From Odontocerum albicorne (lineage: Eukaryota > Arthropoda > Insecta > Trichoptera > Odontoceridae): DNA of 64,000 nt. A program made the translations under genes and the position numbers. Below are positions 52,750-62,832 of this stretch, in pieces. The stretch's first letter is position 1. Each line of letters begins with the position of its first letter. The notes under the pieces were generated by a model. That model had not been told where the DNA came from. It searched no databases and saw only the letters and a list, made by a program, of their open reading frames with translations. The stretch covers positions 10,441,606-10,505,605 of the forward strand of contig OX463859.1 of assembly GCA_949825065.1 (NCBI GenBank), given 5' to 3'.

Positions 52750-52962
52750 TCAGATGGAGGGGATTTTTTGGAGATTCATCAAAAACAAAGTTTATGACAT
52801 AAAACTGGCAACAGTTAATTTATTGAGAGCAGCTATTGAAAGAGAATGCGCCCAAATACCAAAACAAATTATTCATGATGTTTGCGATTCTACATTATCT
52901 GTATTGCATGGCCTAGATGGTGATCAACATGAGCACTTGCGATAGCTAAAAGATCTTTTGTC
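52750..52962 (+). pseudogene. mariner-like transposase C-terminus
   Basis: A 63-codon frame reads FWRFIKNKVYDIKLATVNLL, RAAIERECAQIPKQIIHDVC and DSTLSVLHGLDGDQHEHL, the C-terminus of a Tc1/mariner-type transposase (FxWGxIKxKVY...AIExEC..IP...). The catalytic region upstream is not readable. It is a third, distinct MLE lineage in the window. Confidence 0.75.
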
Positions 52963-53559
52963 TTCTTTAATTTAAAGTTTTAATCTTAGATACACCTCAA
53001 TACATACATTACAATCATATACTCGTAAAATGTGTACACATATTTGGGGTGCTCCGTATATCCTGTAATTAGATAATTAATAATTAAGTCAATGGAAAAA
53101 ATACATTTGAGATATAAGCTCTCAAAAGATTTGGGGTTCATTTTATAATATTTTTACAAATGAGATACACCCCTTCCCCCCAATCAGAGAGTGGGTCTGG
53201 CTGCGAGGATATCAGATATTTTGCGCCCACAACCTTATGTATAAACTGCATTTCTAAAAAATAAACAATAGTTAATCAATAACCAGTAGGTACATTTTTT
53301 TACGAAATAAATTGCTATCATTTTATTTCGAATTTGATTTCCTTAGTATTCAGAACTCACAGCTCTCAAAAAACTTATAAGTTGATATTTTCAGATATAC
53401 TGTAACTAATGGATTTATGGACATAAATACTATAATATACTATTACCATTTACAAGAGAGCATGCTTTACCAGCATGAGGTTGGGCCGTGGAGCGGTCAA
53501 GAGTGGTCTCTAGTATGTTGCAATATTATTGTACTCGTTATCCAAAATGTAAAGTTACA
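52963..53559. other. unassigned A+T-rich sequence
   Basis: Nothing recognised before the satellite begins. Confidence 0.4.
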
Positions 53560-56030
53560 AAAAGATTCATAATCACTAATGAAAGGGGTTATACATGAGG
53601 CATTCAAACAGAGTCTGGTCGTACTGTATACTACAACAGTATCATACGATATAATATAATAATATATCATACTAGTACGTATTCAAAGGTGTCCAGTTAC
53701 AAAAATATTCAAAGTCATTGATGAAAGTGGGTATTCGAGTAATGAGCTATTTCAATAGAATCAGGTAGTACTGTATACAACGAGAGTATCATACAAAAAT
53801 CTATCATTCGTTGTCAAAGGTGTAAAGTTACAAAATGATTTATAAGCATAGATGATAGGGGATATAAGTAAGGTATTTAAAACAAAGTTAGGTTTACTGA
53901 ATACAACGAAAGTATCATACAATAATGTATTATTTGTTGTTAAATGTGTCAAGTAACATACAAATTCATAGGCATCGATGAAAGGGGGTATAAGTAAGGT
54001 ATTTAAAAGTGTTAGGTTTACTGAATACAACGGAATTATTATACAAGAATGTATTATTCGTTGTCAAATGTGTAAAGCTACAAATAGATCATTTATTACA
54101 TATGAAAGGTAATATAATTAAGGTATTTAAAACAGAGTTAGATTTACTGAATACAATGAAAGTATCACACAAGAATGTATCATTCGTTGTCAAAGGTGTC
54201 AAGTAACAAAAAGATTCATAATCACTGATGAAAGGGTGTATAATTAAGCTATTTCAAACAGTTAGGTTGTACTGTATACAACGATAGTTTCATTCGTTGT
54301 CAATGGTGTCAAGTAACATAAATATTCATAATCATTGATGAAAGGGAATATAAATTGGCTATTTAAAACAGAGTTAGGCTTTATTGCATACAACGAAAGT
54401 ATCGTACGATAGTGTATCATTCGGTGTCAAGACTGTCAAGTAACGTCAATATTCAAGGGCATCGATGAAAGGAGAAATAAGTAAGTTATTTAAAACAGAG
54501 TTAAGTTTTACTGTGTACAACGAAAGTATTATTCGTTGTCAAAGGTGTCAAGTAACAGAGAGATTCATAATCACTGATGAAAGGGGGTATAATTAAACTA
54601 TTTCAAACAGTTAGATTGTACTGTATACAACGAAAGTATCATTCGTTGTCAATGGTGTCAAGTAACAGAAATATTCATAATCATTGATGAAAGCGAATAT
54701 AAATTAGCTATTTAAAACAGAGTAAGGCTTTATTGCATACAACGAAAGTATCGTACGATAATGTATCATTCGGTGTCAAAACTGTCAAGTAACGTCAATA
54801 TTCATGGGCATCGATGAAAGGAGAAATAAGTAAGTTATTTAAAACAGAGTTAGGTTTTACTGTATACAACGAAAGTATCATTCGTTGTCAATGGTGTCAA
54901 GTAACAGAAATATTCGTAATCATTGAGGAAAGGGAATATAAATTGGCTATTCAAAACAGAATTAGGCTTTATTGCATACAACGAAAATATCGTACGATAA
55001 TGTATCATTCGGTGTCAAGACTGTCAAATAACGTAAATATTCATGGGCATCGATGAAAGGAGAAATGAGTAAGTTATTTAAAACAGAGTTAGGTTTTACT
55101 GTATACAACGAAAGTATTATTCGTTGTCAAAGGTGTCAAGTAACAGAGAGATTCATAATCACTGATGAAAGGGGGTATAATCAAACTCTTTCAAACAGTT
55201 AGATTGTACTGTATACAACGAAAGTATCATTCATTGTCAATGGTGTCAAGTAACAGAAATATTCATAATCATTGATGAAAGCGAATATAAATTGGCTATT
55301 TAAAACAGAGTTAGGCTTTATTGCATACAACGAAAGTATCGTACGATAATGTATCATTCGGTGTCAAAACTGTCACGTAACGTCAATATTCATGGGCATC
55401 GATGAAAGGAGAAATATGTAAGTTATTTAAAACAGAGTTAGCTTTTACTCTATACGACGAAAGTATTATTCGTTGTCAAAGGTGTCAAGTAACAAAAAGA
55501 TTCATAATCACTGATGAAAGGGAATATAAATTAGCTATTCAAAACAGAATTAGGCTTTATTGCATACAACGAAAATATTATACGATAATGTATCATTCGG
55601 TGTCAAGACTGTCAAATAACGTAAATATTCATGGGCATCGATGAAAGGAGAAATAAGTAAGTTATTTAAAACAGAGTTAGGTTTTACTGTATCCAACGAA
55701 AGTATTATTCGTTGTCAATGGTGTCAAGTAACAGAAATATTCATAATCATTGATGAAAGCGAATATAAATTGGCTATTTAAAACAGAGTTAGGCTTTATT
55801 GCATACAACGAAAGTATCGTACGATAATGTATCATTCGGTGTCAAAACTGTCACGTAACGTCAATATTCATGGGCATCGATGAAAGGAGAAATATGTAAG
55901 TTATTTAAAACAGAGTTAGCTTTTACTCTATACAACGAAAGTATTATTCGTTGTCAAAGGTGTCAAGTAACAAAAAGATTCATAATCACTGATGAAAAGG
56001 GATATAAGTGAGCTATTTAAATAGAGTCAG
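53560..56030. repeat. satellite array with higher-order structure, about 20 monomers
   Basis: Monomers of about 108-127 bp share ACTGTATACAACGAAAGTAT, CATTCGTTGTCAA...GGTGTCAAGTAACA, ATTCATAATCA and TGATGAAAGG. From about 54,464 three types (A, B, C) can be told apart. Type A starts (GATGAAAGGAGAAATAAG) lie at 54,464, 54,813, 55,052, 55,401, 55,640 and 55,879. The spacings are 349, 239, 349, 239 and 239 bp: A-B-C trimers and shortened dimers. The left part (53,560-54,460) is more diverged. Short frames over it are by-products. Confidence 0.95.
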
Positions 56031-56234
56031 ATATAAAGACTGAGGAAATATATAATACTAAGAAGTTTTATGGTTTTATACCAAATCTGGAGTCTCAACC
56101 ATGAGGAGGAATTCATAAAAGGTGCATAGAAAGAGCCATATTACCATACGATTATTCTAAAATGTTGATTCCACCGGCAGAAAGTAATGCTATATGTTTA
56201 CCCTTTCGCTGAATTTATTCGCCATCAAAATAAA

Positions 56235-56572
56235 CCGTAAAGTCCTAAGTGAAATATCTTCTGTCTTTCTTTGTGAGAGAGACCACGGATGAGAAGGTGG
56301 ACGAATTTAAATTTTTATATCCAAGGAAGAAAATATTTATGATTGTTATGGAACAAGGGAATGGAATTTACTGCAAATCGTTTAAGTATGTAAAAAAAAT
56401 ACGTAAATTTAATATAAAGAGATTCTCATTGATTTGTAATAAATTTTTCGTAAATATTGGGAACATGTCGTAAATATGGTGATAGAATAATGTGAAAAGA
56501 AAAGTAAATGCACTTTATAGGTGGGTAGTGAAATATTAGAGCAAGCTGAAGAATTCTGCTATTAATGTTATA
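56235..56572 (+). pseudogene. LINE-C RT fragment, cut by a Helitron
   Basis: An open frame 56,249-56,473 and the following VIE-CEKKSKCTL and SEILEQAEEFCY resemble the LINE-C segment at 49,915-50,010 (VIEKCEKKINATYR, LE-VEKFCFLDS). It stops abruptly at 56,572, where the Helitron end begins. Confidence 0.55.
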
Positions 56573-56925
56573 CTAGTTGCAACCCGTGAAATATTCACGG
56601 AAGTAAAACAAATTATACATTTTTTAAATACCGAATGGAGCAAGAGCAGCTTAAAGTTTTTTGGGTTCATTAATGTTTAAAGTTTAAAATGAAAAAGGTA
56701 CATCTTGATTGATGAATTATTTAAGTCTCAAAAATCTCTTTATACACGATGTTTTGTGTATAAATATTACTGTTGTTCAATTTAAATCGTTGATAAAGTT
56801 TTCCTTGAAGACTTGTTTCAGATATATTGACTTTAATGTTTTCGCGTTTCCGACATCTTGAAAAAGCCACATATAACTGTCTGCATTAAAAAAAAAGCAC
56901 AAGATAAATAAACACAAATACTTAT
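56573..56925 (-). mobile_element. Helitron 3' end with helicase C-terminus, reverse strand
   Basis: On the minus strand the element ends ...CCGTGAATATTTCACGG GTTGCAACTAG followed by T: a 17-bp hairpin-forming palindrome 7 bases before the terminal CTAG (56,573-56,576), inserted between A and T as Helitrons are. Upstream on the same strand are QLYVAFSRCRKRENIKVNI (frame broken), KLYQRF and IYTQNIVYKEIF, the C-terminus of the Pif1-like helicase (QLYVA.SR......TKN.VY.E). The 5' part is missing. Confidence 0.85.
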
Positions 56926-56929
56926 AAGG

Positions 56930-57865
56930 TTCAATATAATAGGAAATAAATGAATTATTTTATGAATTACAATTCAAAATAAATTGGCATCGTCCCCTTT
57001 TACACCGGTTCGTTCAGTATAATTTCAATATAATTTCAATGAAGTTTAGATCAATGACGGGAGTTCTATGTGATCCGAAAATGCCAGTAAAGTTAAAAGG
57101 AAAAGTATACCAAACGATTGTCAGACCCGCACTCCTCTATGGCTCCGAATGCTGGAAGATGTATAACTCTTACTCTAGGTAACTAGAAACTGCTGAAATG
57201 CGCATGCTAAGATGGTCAGCTGGTGTGTCCCTAAGATACAAAATAAAAAGCTCACGCATTCGTGGAAGCCTAGGTGTTACAGACATCAACAGCAAGATGG
57301 AGGAGAAGCGATTGAGATGGTATGGGCACGTTGGACGCAGAGCACCCGATCACATTGTGAACCAGGCAATGTCCATGGATCTTCCTCGAATAACAACCAG
57401 AGGATGACCAAAAAATTCATAGGTGGTGAAAAAAGATAACCTGATGCAGAGGCACGGCCTGGGGACGTAGTCCGGGACAGAAGAGCATACAACCTGAGGA
57501 CGAGAAGAGCTGACCCCAACAGTCTTCACAGACAGAGAGATGGAATGGAGCCAGGGAGAAGAAGTTTAATATAATTTCAATCTCTTTCGAAGTAGTAAAC
57601 ACAAGTTATTATAAGGTTCAATATAATAGGAAATAAATGAATTACAATTCAAAATAAATTGCCATCGTCCCCTTTTACACCGGTTCGTTCAGTATAATTT
57701 CAATCAGTTTCGAAGTAGTCAACACAAGTAATTATAAGATTCAATATAATAGGAAAAGAATGAATTATTCAATGAATTACAATTCAAAATAAATTGCCAT
57801 CGTCCCCTTTAACACCGGTTCTTTCAGTATAATTTCAATCTGTTTCGAGGTATTCGTCTCTCGCT
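56930..57865. repeat. 135-bp tandem repeat, 3 copies, split by RTE-1
   Basis: CACCGGTTCGTTCAGTATAA (or a variant) lies at 57,003, 57,678 and 57,813, a 135-bp period once the RTE-1 insert is removed. Units hold CAATATAATAGGAAATAAAT, CAAAATAAATTGCCATCGTC and TCGAAGTAGTAAACACAAGT. Confidence 0.88.
57041..57567 (+). mobile_element. RTE-1, second copy, with TSD
   Basis: Flanked by a perfect 14-bp duplication AATATAATTTCAAT (57,027-57,040 and 57,568-57,581), a sequence of the host tandem repeat. The insert starts at AAGTTTAGATCAATGACGGG, corresponding to about 1,328 of copy 1, and ends GGGAGAAGAAG. The two copies look more than 95% alike by eye. Here the frame is broken by TAA at 57,180 (Gln codon in copy 1), a TGA at about 57,405 and a lost G near 57,465. 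Confidence 0.9.
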
Positions 57866-58299
57866 CTCTTGTATTCAAAATTCAATTCTCGTATTCTTTC
57901 TTTAGCGACAACCGTGCGGGTTTTGGCCTATTTATATTATGATTTTCTCAAATAGTGAAAGTGTTACGAGATATATCGAACGGTGAGTAGCGATAGGAAA
58001 CAGTGTTTAAAAACAGTGCACTAAAATATATATTCTCGAAGTAATATTTTGATATAAAATAACAAGTCAGCCTGTCACCTGTCATCTAACCCCAGGGTCG
58101 TGTTTTGTTTCCATTAGAACCCATACATTTTTTAATGAGGTTTTTACTGAAGGCTTCTTTAACATATCAAGAAAATGTTTCAGAGGCCTTAAGAATGTGG
58201 CAATATACCCGCAAGTTTTTGCTGTATACGAGTACAACGAAAATAAAATACAGTGATTTTTTAACATCAATGATTCATTCTCATACATCAATTTGAATA

Positions 58300-58735
58300 T
58301 AATATCATCACGCTGTGTCTCTTGCGGGGTAGGCAGAGATACCAATCCTCCAATATTTTCTAAGCACACATCTTTCACTTTCTTCACATTCATACATTTC
58401 GTCACCTTCTATTATTCATACTTCACTTTACCTTCATTCAAAATATGGTTCATTCGGTCTAGCCGCATTTCCCTCGATCTATTTCTTACACGCAAACCTT
58501 ACACTTCTGACTTGTATACTAACTTAGTCGTTCTTTCATAATTGTTTTTCTCCACATGTCCAAACCGCCTTAAAGTTACATTCTTCATCTTACTTAAACC
58601 ATCTATTTTAGCCATGCATTAATTTTTTATGTCTTCATTCAGTTCTCTTTCTAACATGACACTTAGTGAACGCATCTCCACAGCATTCATATTTTCCCTT
58701 ACCCTTATTTTGCCAAGTTCAAGTTTCATTTTAAT
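58300..58735 (-). mobile_element. LINE-C relic, reverse strand
   Basis: Antisense landmarks: TTGCGGGGTAGGCAGAGATA (3' coding end), CACATCTTTCACTTTCTTCA, AATATGGTTCATTCGGTCTA, TCTCCACATGTCCAAACCGC (the 'RWFGHVE' region, 58,550-58,570) and TGACACTTAGTGAACGCATC. The layout matches 7.6 and 28.9 kb. Confidence 0.72.
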
Positions 58736-59555
58736 TTTATCTTAATTGAATAAAGGCAAATAAGATTAATTGAACTTAATATTATTAATGTTCAAAGATA
58801 AGTGATATTTGTAGTTTAAATTGCGAATGCCCGAAGAATTGAGCATTCTCACTCATAAACTGCTTTCTCATTTTAATATTCATATTTTTCTATTCAACAA
58901 TCATCTCCTTTTAAGAAATACTGTATTTGCCATAGTTATTTTGTGTCGTATACTCATATCAAGTATTGACAGCTGTCAAAAATAACTATAAAACAGTAAC
59001 TATGACACACGGACGTCAGTACAGACGATTTTACATTGTTTGATGCATAATAAATGAAAAAAAAAGAAATAACACTGTCAGATTCATCTTTATTATGACA
59101 CTTGCCTAAAAAATAAATAAATATTATGCAAGCGATAAAAACTGTTATCAGTGCATTTTAATATAATTAAATAGCTTTTATGCGTGAAATCGTCAAAAAG
59201 CCATTAAAGTGAGCCATTACATTCGGTTAATCGTCTAAAGTGGCAAATTTATTATCGCCATTACTGCGGCTAACTAGAATCTTGTAAATATTACGCCGTT
59301 TTATGCAATCTATGTTAACACCCTAACTCTCGGATTTACGAGAATGATTTTCTTGGCGTTAAAAGCTCCTGAAAACTTACAAGAAATTGGGTGGTCTATT
59401 TTATGAGTTAAAATAACAGTAAAATAAATTTTAATTAGCATTCGTATGTGGTTTTTAGTTAATTGATTTTTTTTAAGAAGAGCTTTTTGAAAGCTTTGAA
59501 ATTATTTTGAGATAAACATGATACATAGATAAAATTAGATGACTATTTTCACGGC
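58736..59555. other. unassigned A+T-rich sequence
   Basis: A local inverted pair occurs at about 58,930-58,990 (TTTGCCATAGTTATTTTGTG / AAAATAACTATAAAAC). Nothing else recognised. Confidence 0.4.
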
Positions 59556-59559
59556 ATGA

Positions 59560-59745
59560 TAGAAAATGCGTCTATTTTTCAACTCGAGGTTTGCGGGTGG
59601 GATTCCCATTGATATCCTTTTTTTACAAAAGGTTCCCTAAAAGCCTCTTTAACATATTTCTAATAGGTTAAAAGAGGCTACATGGAAATAACCCCACCAT
59701 GTATTGTAAATAACGAAATTGTTGTACAATACAATATATCATATA
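59560..59745 (+). mobile_element. SINE-1, diverged
   Basis: Box B region GCGGGTGGGATTCCCATTG, body AAAAGCCTCTTTAACATATT, tail TTTCTAATAGGTTAAAAGAG, GAAATAACCCCACCATG, ACAATACAATA. Box A is lost. Confidence 0.6.
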
Positions 59746-59974
59746 TTTAAAAAAACAAGAGTATATACGATGGAAACGTACTTATGGTAATCTCCAGCTT
59801 CAGACTACGAATACAACGACTCAGTCTTTCGACAAAGTTATGTCCTCTGTTTTTGGGGATACAAATGGGGTTATCACGACATATTTGATGATAAAAAACT
59901 CATTTATAAACTGTGAATTTACATAAGCTTTGTATGCCTTTTGCTAGAATAAATAAACGTACTTTTTAAGAAAA

Positions 59975-60108
59975 AAAGTTCCGGTGTGATTTCAACTTGA
60001 AATCTCTTTAAAATCTTTTTGATAGATTCGAAGGGATTGCTATAGGGCAATAAAATCAATAGGCTGTATTGTATACCACAAAAGAGTAAGAGTTGAATAC
60101 AATAGTAA
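59975..60108 (+). mobile_element. SINE-1 tail part
   Basis: GATAGATTCGAAGGGATTGC, GGGCAATAAAATCAATAGGC, TGTATTGTATACCACAAAAG, ending ATACAATA. The head is missing. Confidence 0.55.
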
Positions 60109-60340
60109 AACTATTCCATTTACATTAAAAGTGTGACTTAAAATGATAAATTTAGGTGCCATTTTATTTATAGATAATAAAAAAAATTCAATGAAACTTG
60201 GTAAAACGCCTGATTCCAACACGGGGGGTAACTAGCAGGTTCGATGTGCGCTGGAAGCCAGATTTAAGAAAAAAAAGATTGCAGTCTGGGTTTTCACTTA
60301 AATCGATCATCATACACTATTTCTGATTGGTTGGAAGATA

Positions 60341-60905
60341 ATAATAATAATAATAAATACAGGTTTATTGATAGCAACATAGTATGTACATAATACATTA
60401 AGACACATTTCAAGAACACATTAAATAGAGAATACATTAAAAAACAGAAGCTATCAAAAGGTCTGGGCTCATCTAATAACATCCCCCCGGCCAAGATACA
60501 CCCCACCAATATAGGGCGAGCCCAGCCACGGGGACACCAAATGTTTTTCAACCCACACCCTTTAACACGTAGAACAAAAAGGTAAAAAAACACAGAAAAT
60601 AAATAGATGACAAAAAAATACATTCAAGAGAGAAGACATTAAAAGGTCCGGGCTCATCCCACAAACATTCCCCCGGCCGAGATACACCCCACCAATGTAG
60701 GACGAGCCCGACCACAAGGGCATCGGGGGGCTTCCATCCCACACCCCCGTATATCTAGATTAAAGAATAAATAAAAAAACAAAAACGTCTGGCAGAAAAC
60801 CAAATAAAAAGTAAACCCACATATACCACCTCTGGTTAACTGTCAGCAAGAACGAAAAAAGAAAAGCCTCAAAGGAGTCCAAATTTTACAAAATGACAAA
60901 TGGGA
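60341..60905 (-). mobile_element. LINE-K 3' end with TTA tail, nested in SINE-1
   Basis: On the minus strand it ends ACCTGTATTTATTATTATTA at 60,341. It contains two tandem copies of a 3' UTR segment of about 185-190 bp (GGTGGGGTGTATC..GGCCGGGGG and GGGCTCG around 60,490-60,530, and again at 60,665-60,710). The duplication shows up as two similar peptides (GWARPILVGCILAGGM and VVGLVLHWWGVSRPGE). No RT motif remains. Non-LTR origin is inferred from the simple-repeat tail and nested position. Confidence 0.65.
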
Positions 60906-60916
60906 AATGAAATTGG

Positions 60917-60946
60917 CATATGGCAATATAAAGATATTGCCATATG
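60917..60946. repeat. 13-bp perfect hairpin at the insertion junction
   Basis: CATATGGCAATAT (60,917-60,929) and ATATTGCCATATG (60,934-60,946) with loop AAAG. The right arm is native SINE-1 sequence. The left arm is an inverted copy of it at the 5' end of the LINE-K insert. Confidence 0.9.
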
Positions 60947-61015
60947 GAAATAAGGCCGCCGGGTTGTACTGTTTACAACGGTACTAATACAATAATTAAT
61001 ACAATACAATGATAT

Positions 61016-61658
61016 TGTGACTTTTCTATGAATTTAATCGTAATGTTTGTTAAAAACATTAACTCGTCTTTTAAAATTGATCAAAGAATATAAAAAAAGG
61101 CCTGAAATTTTAAATTAACTTGAGGGTTGTAAGAGGTTAATAGCCCGACAATTTTTACACGTCAACTACCCTTAAACGATTTCGCTATCCCTCTCTATTC
61201 AATCCAGAGTATCAGGGTAGCTGAAGAAACTAGGAGGTGGTGGTACTCCCAGTGTTTGTATGCAGCATGCACAACCATATTCGGCCCCAACATAAAGCCA
61301 TTATACCCCGGCTTCTAATCTTGCTTCACGCTCGACTGCCTACCCCTCTAGGGCTAAACTGCATTTATTATTAGGTTACCATGTATTAGGGGGGCATAAA
61401 CGGCGGGGAGGTATTTTAACACTCTCTATCGGTAGGGACGGTGACAGGAATATTGAAGGGTGCGGATAAAGGAATGCAGTCGATAATGTTTATTCACATT
61501 TGACACTTATAGTTTCCTGATAACTAAATATTCGTACGCATTTTTGAAAATTTTCAAACACTTTTAATTTTAATATTATTTAAGTTTTTGTTGACTTGAT
61601 TTTCTTTCTTGGTTAAATAAAACTTTTCTTGCGTAAATTAAAGACGTGTTTCGTATGA
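61016..61658. other. unassigned sequence with a complex patch
   Basis: 61,190-61,470 is more G+C-rich (TAGGAGGTGGTGGTACTCCC, AACGGCGGGGAGGTATTTTA) without a readable frame. Confidence 0.35.
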
Positions 61659-61659
61659 T

Positions 61660-61742
61660 GTGTTTAAAAACAATGTATGACAGAATAAGGAATGAGGATA
61701 TTAGGAAGGAATGCGGATTGAAATAAGGTGACTTAAGAATTG
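61660..61742 (+). mobile_element. LINE-C fragment
   Basis: GTATGACAGAATAAGGAATG, AGGATATTAGGAAGGAATGC, GGATTGAA (YDRIRNEDIRKECGLK). It is cut on the right by LINE-E. Confidence 0.65.
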
Positions 61743-62435
61743 GCAGAGGTCAGTAAAGAAGTTGGTTTAAAAATTAATACATCAAAAACCAAATAACATG
61801 ATGAACAGTTTTACTACCCCACAACCAAAATCTTAGATGTAAAGAGGCTAGAACTCGTCCAGGAATACGTGTATTTGGGCCAACTTATTTCCTTTGTAGG
61901 TGGCATATCGGAGGAAATAGCACAAATGACAAAACTGGCATGGAAGTAATCTCCCAATATCTTTGAAGCAAAAGGTCTACAACTAATGTATTCTCCCAGT
62001 ACTTACGTATGGCTGCGAGACATGGCCGCTCATAGAAAATAACACACAAAAGCTACAGACCGCACAAAGAGGCATGGAGAGATGCATGTTGGGATATACT
62101 AAAAGAGACCGTAAATAAAACACCTGGATTCGCAATATAACAAAGGTAGAATACGTTATAAAGGTGTGCAAGAAAATGAAGTGGGAATGGGCAGGACACG
62201 TAGCCAGAATGTCAGACTCCCGATAGACACCCGAAATAATCCAATGGTACCCAAGAGGCATAAAGTGGCCCAGAAGAAGATCGAAGATACGCTGGATGGA
62301 TGAAATCAGGAAGCATGGCAGCATCACATGGCATCAACGAGCAAAAAAACGAACTATTTGGAGTCAACTTTGAGAGACCTTTATCCAGCAGTGGATCGAC
62401 CCTGGTTGAAAATGGTATCATGAACAAAGGAGCAT
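61743..62435 (+). pseudogene. LINE-E reverse transcriptase C-terminal half
   Basis: In broken frames: LAEVSKEVGLKINTSKTK, LELVQEYVYLGQLISF, EEIAQMTKLAWK, RIRYKGVQENEV region, then WYPRGIK, RRRSKIRWMDEIRKHGS, ITWHQRAKKRTIWSQL and QQWIDPG. The order (GLKIN..KTK, YLG, ...RW.DEIRK) is that of RTE/Jockey-like LINEs. The last 210 bp match 10,289-10,492. Confidence 0.78.
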
Positions 62436-62519
62436 ATTGATGGTTCGTCCTGTAGAAAGAATGAGCGATGAAATATTAAAAAATATATACCTTATAAACG
62501 ATTAGTATAGAAGATACGA

Positions 62520-62832
62520 GTTAAAATGTGGCACTAATAAATGCTGTAAATATGCACCACTGAGAAGAATATATGGGGTGACAATGTATGACAGAACACG
62601 AAATGAAGTGATTAGGGATGAATGTCAACTTCACGCTGAATGTATTGTGTTAAGGAAGCCCAAGAAGAGCACTCTGGGGTTGTGTGGGTACACGGAATGA
62701 ATGCGTGAAGGGATTTTTATAAAACTAATCTACCGTGCAAATGTGAGTGGAAAGTGGGGAAAAAGAAGACCAAGTTAGTATGGTTGAATCAAGTGAATGA
62801 TATTTACCTATTCACCTATTACTTCAATATTC
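62520..62832 (+). mobile_element. LINE-C relic
   Basis: CACTGAGAAGAATATATGGG, ATGTATGACAGAACACGAAA, GGGATGAATGTCAACTTCAC, AGAAGAGCACTCTGGGGTTG, CGTGCAAATGTGAGTGGAAA and GACCAAGTTAGTATGGTTGA. All frames are broken. Confidence 0.68.

Larger units (their letters stand above)
60180..61015 (+). mobile_element. SINE-1 split by a LINE-K insertion
   Basis: Left part 60,180-60,340: head TTGGTAAAACGCCTGATTCC, box B-like GCAGGTTCGATGTGCG, body GTCTGGGTTTTCACTTAAAT, TTTCTGATTGGTTGGAAGAT. Right part 60,934-61,015 resumes ATATTGCCATATGGAAATAA, GGCCGCCGGGTTGTACTGTT, TACAACGG. The two parts join into one SINE-1 when the insert is removed. Confidence 0.78.

Noticed and set aside
54814..55644. 80-codon frames in the satellite (54,814-55,056 and 55,402-55,644) as genes
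   Set aside because: They are homologous because of the higher-order repeat, and the neighbouring units are closed in all frames.
54280..55990. CENP-B box in the satellite monomer
   Set aside because: ATTCGTTGTCAAAGG shares the TTCG core but lacks the required A and CGGG positions.
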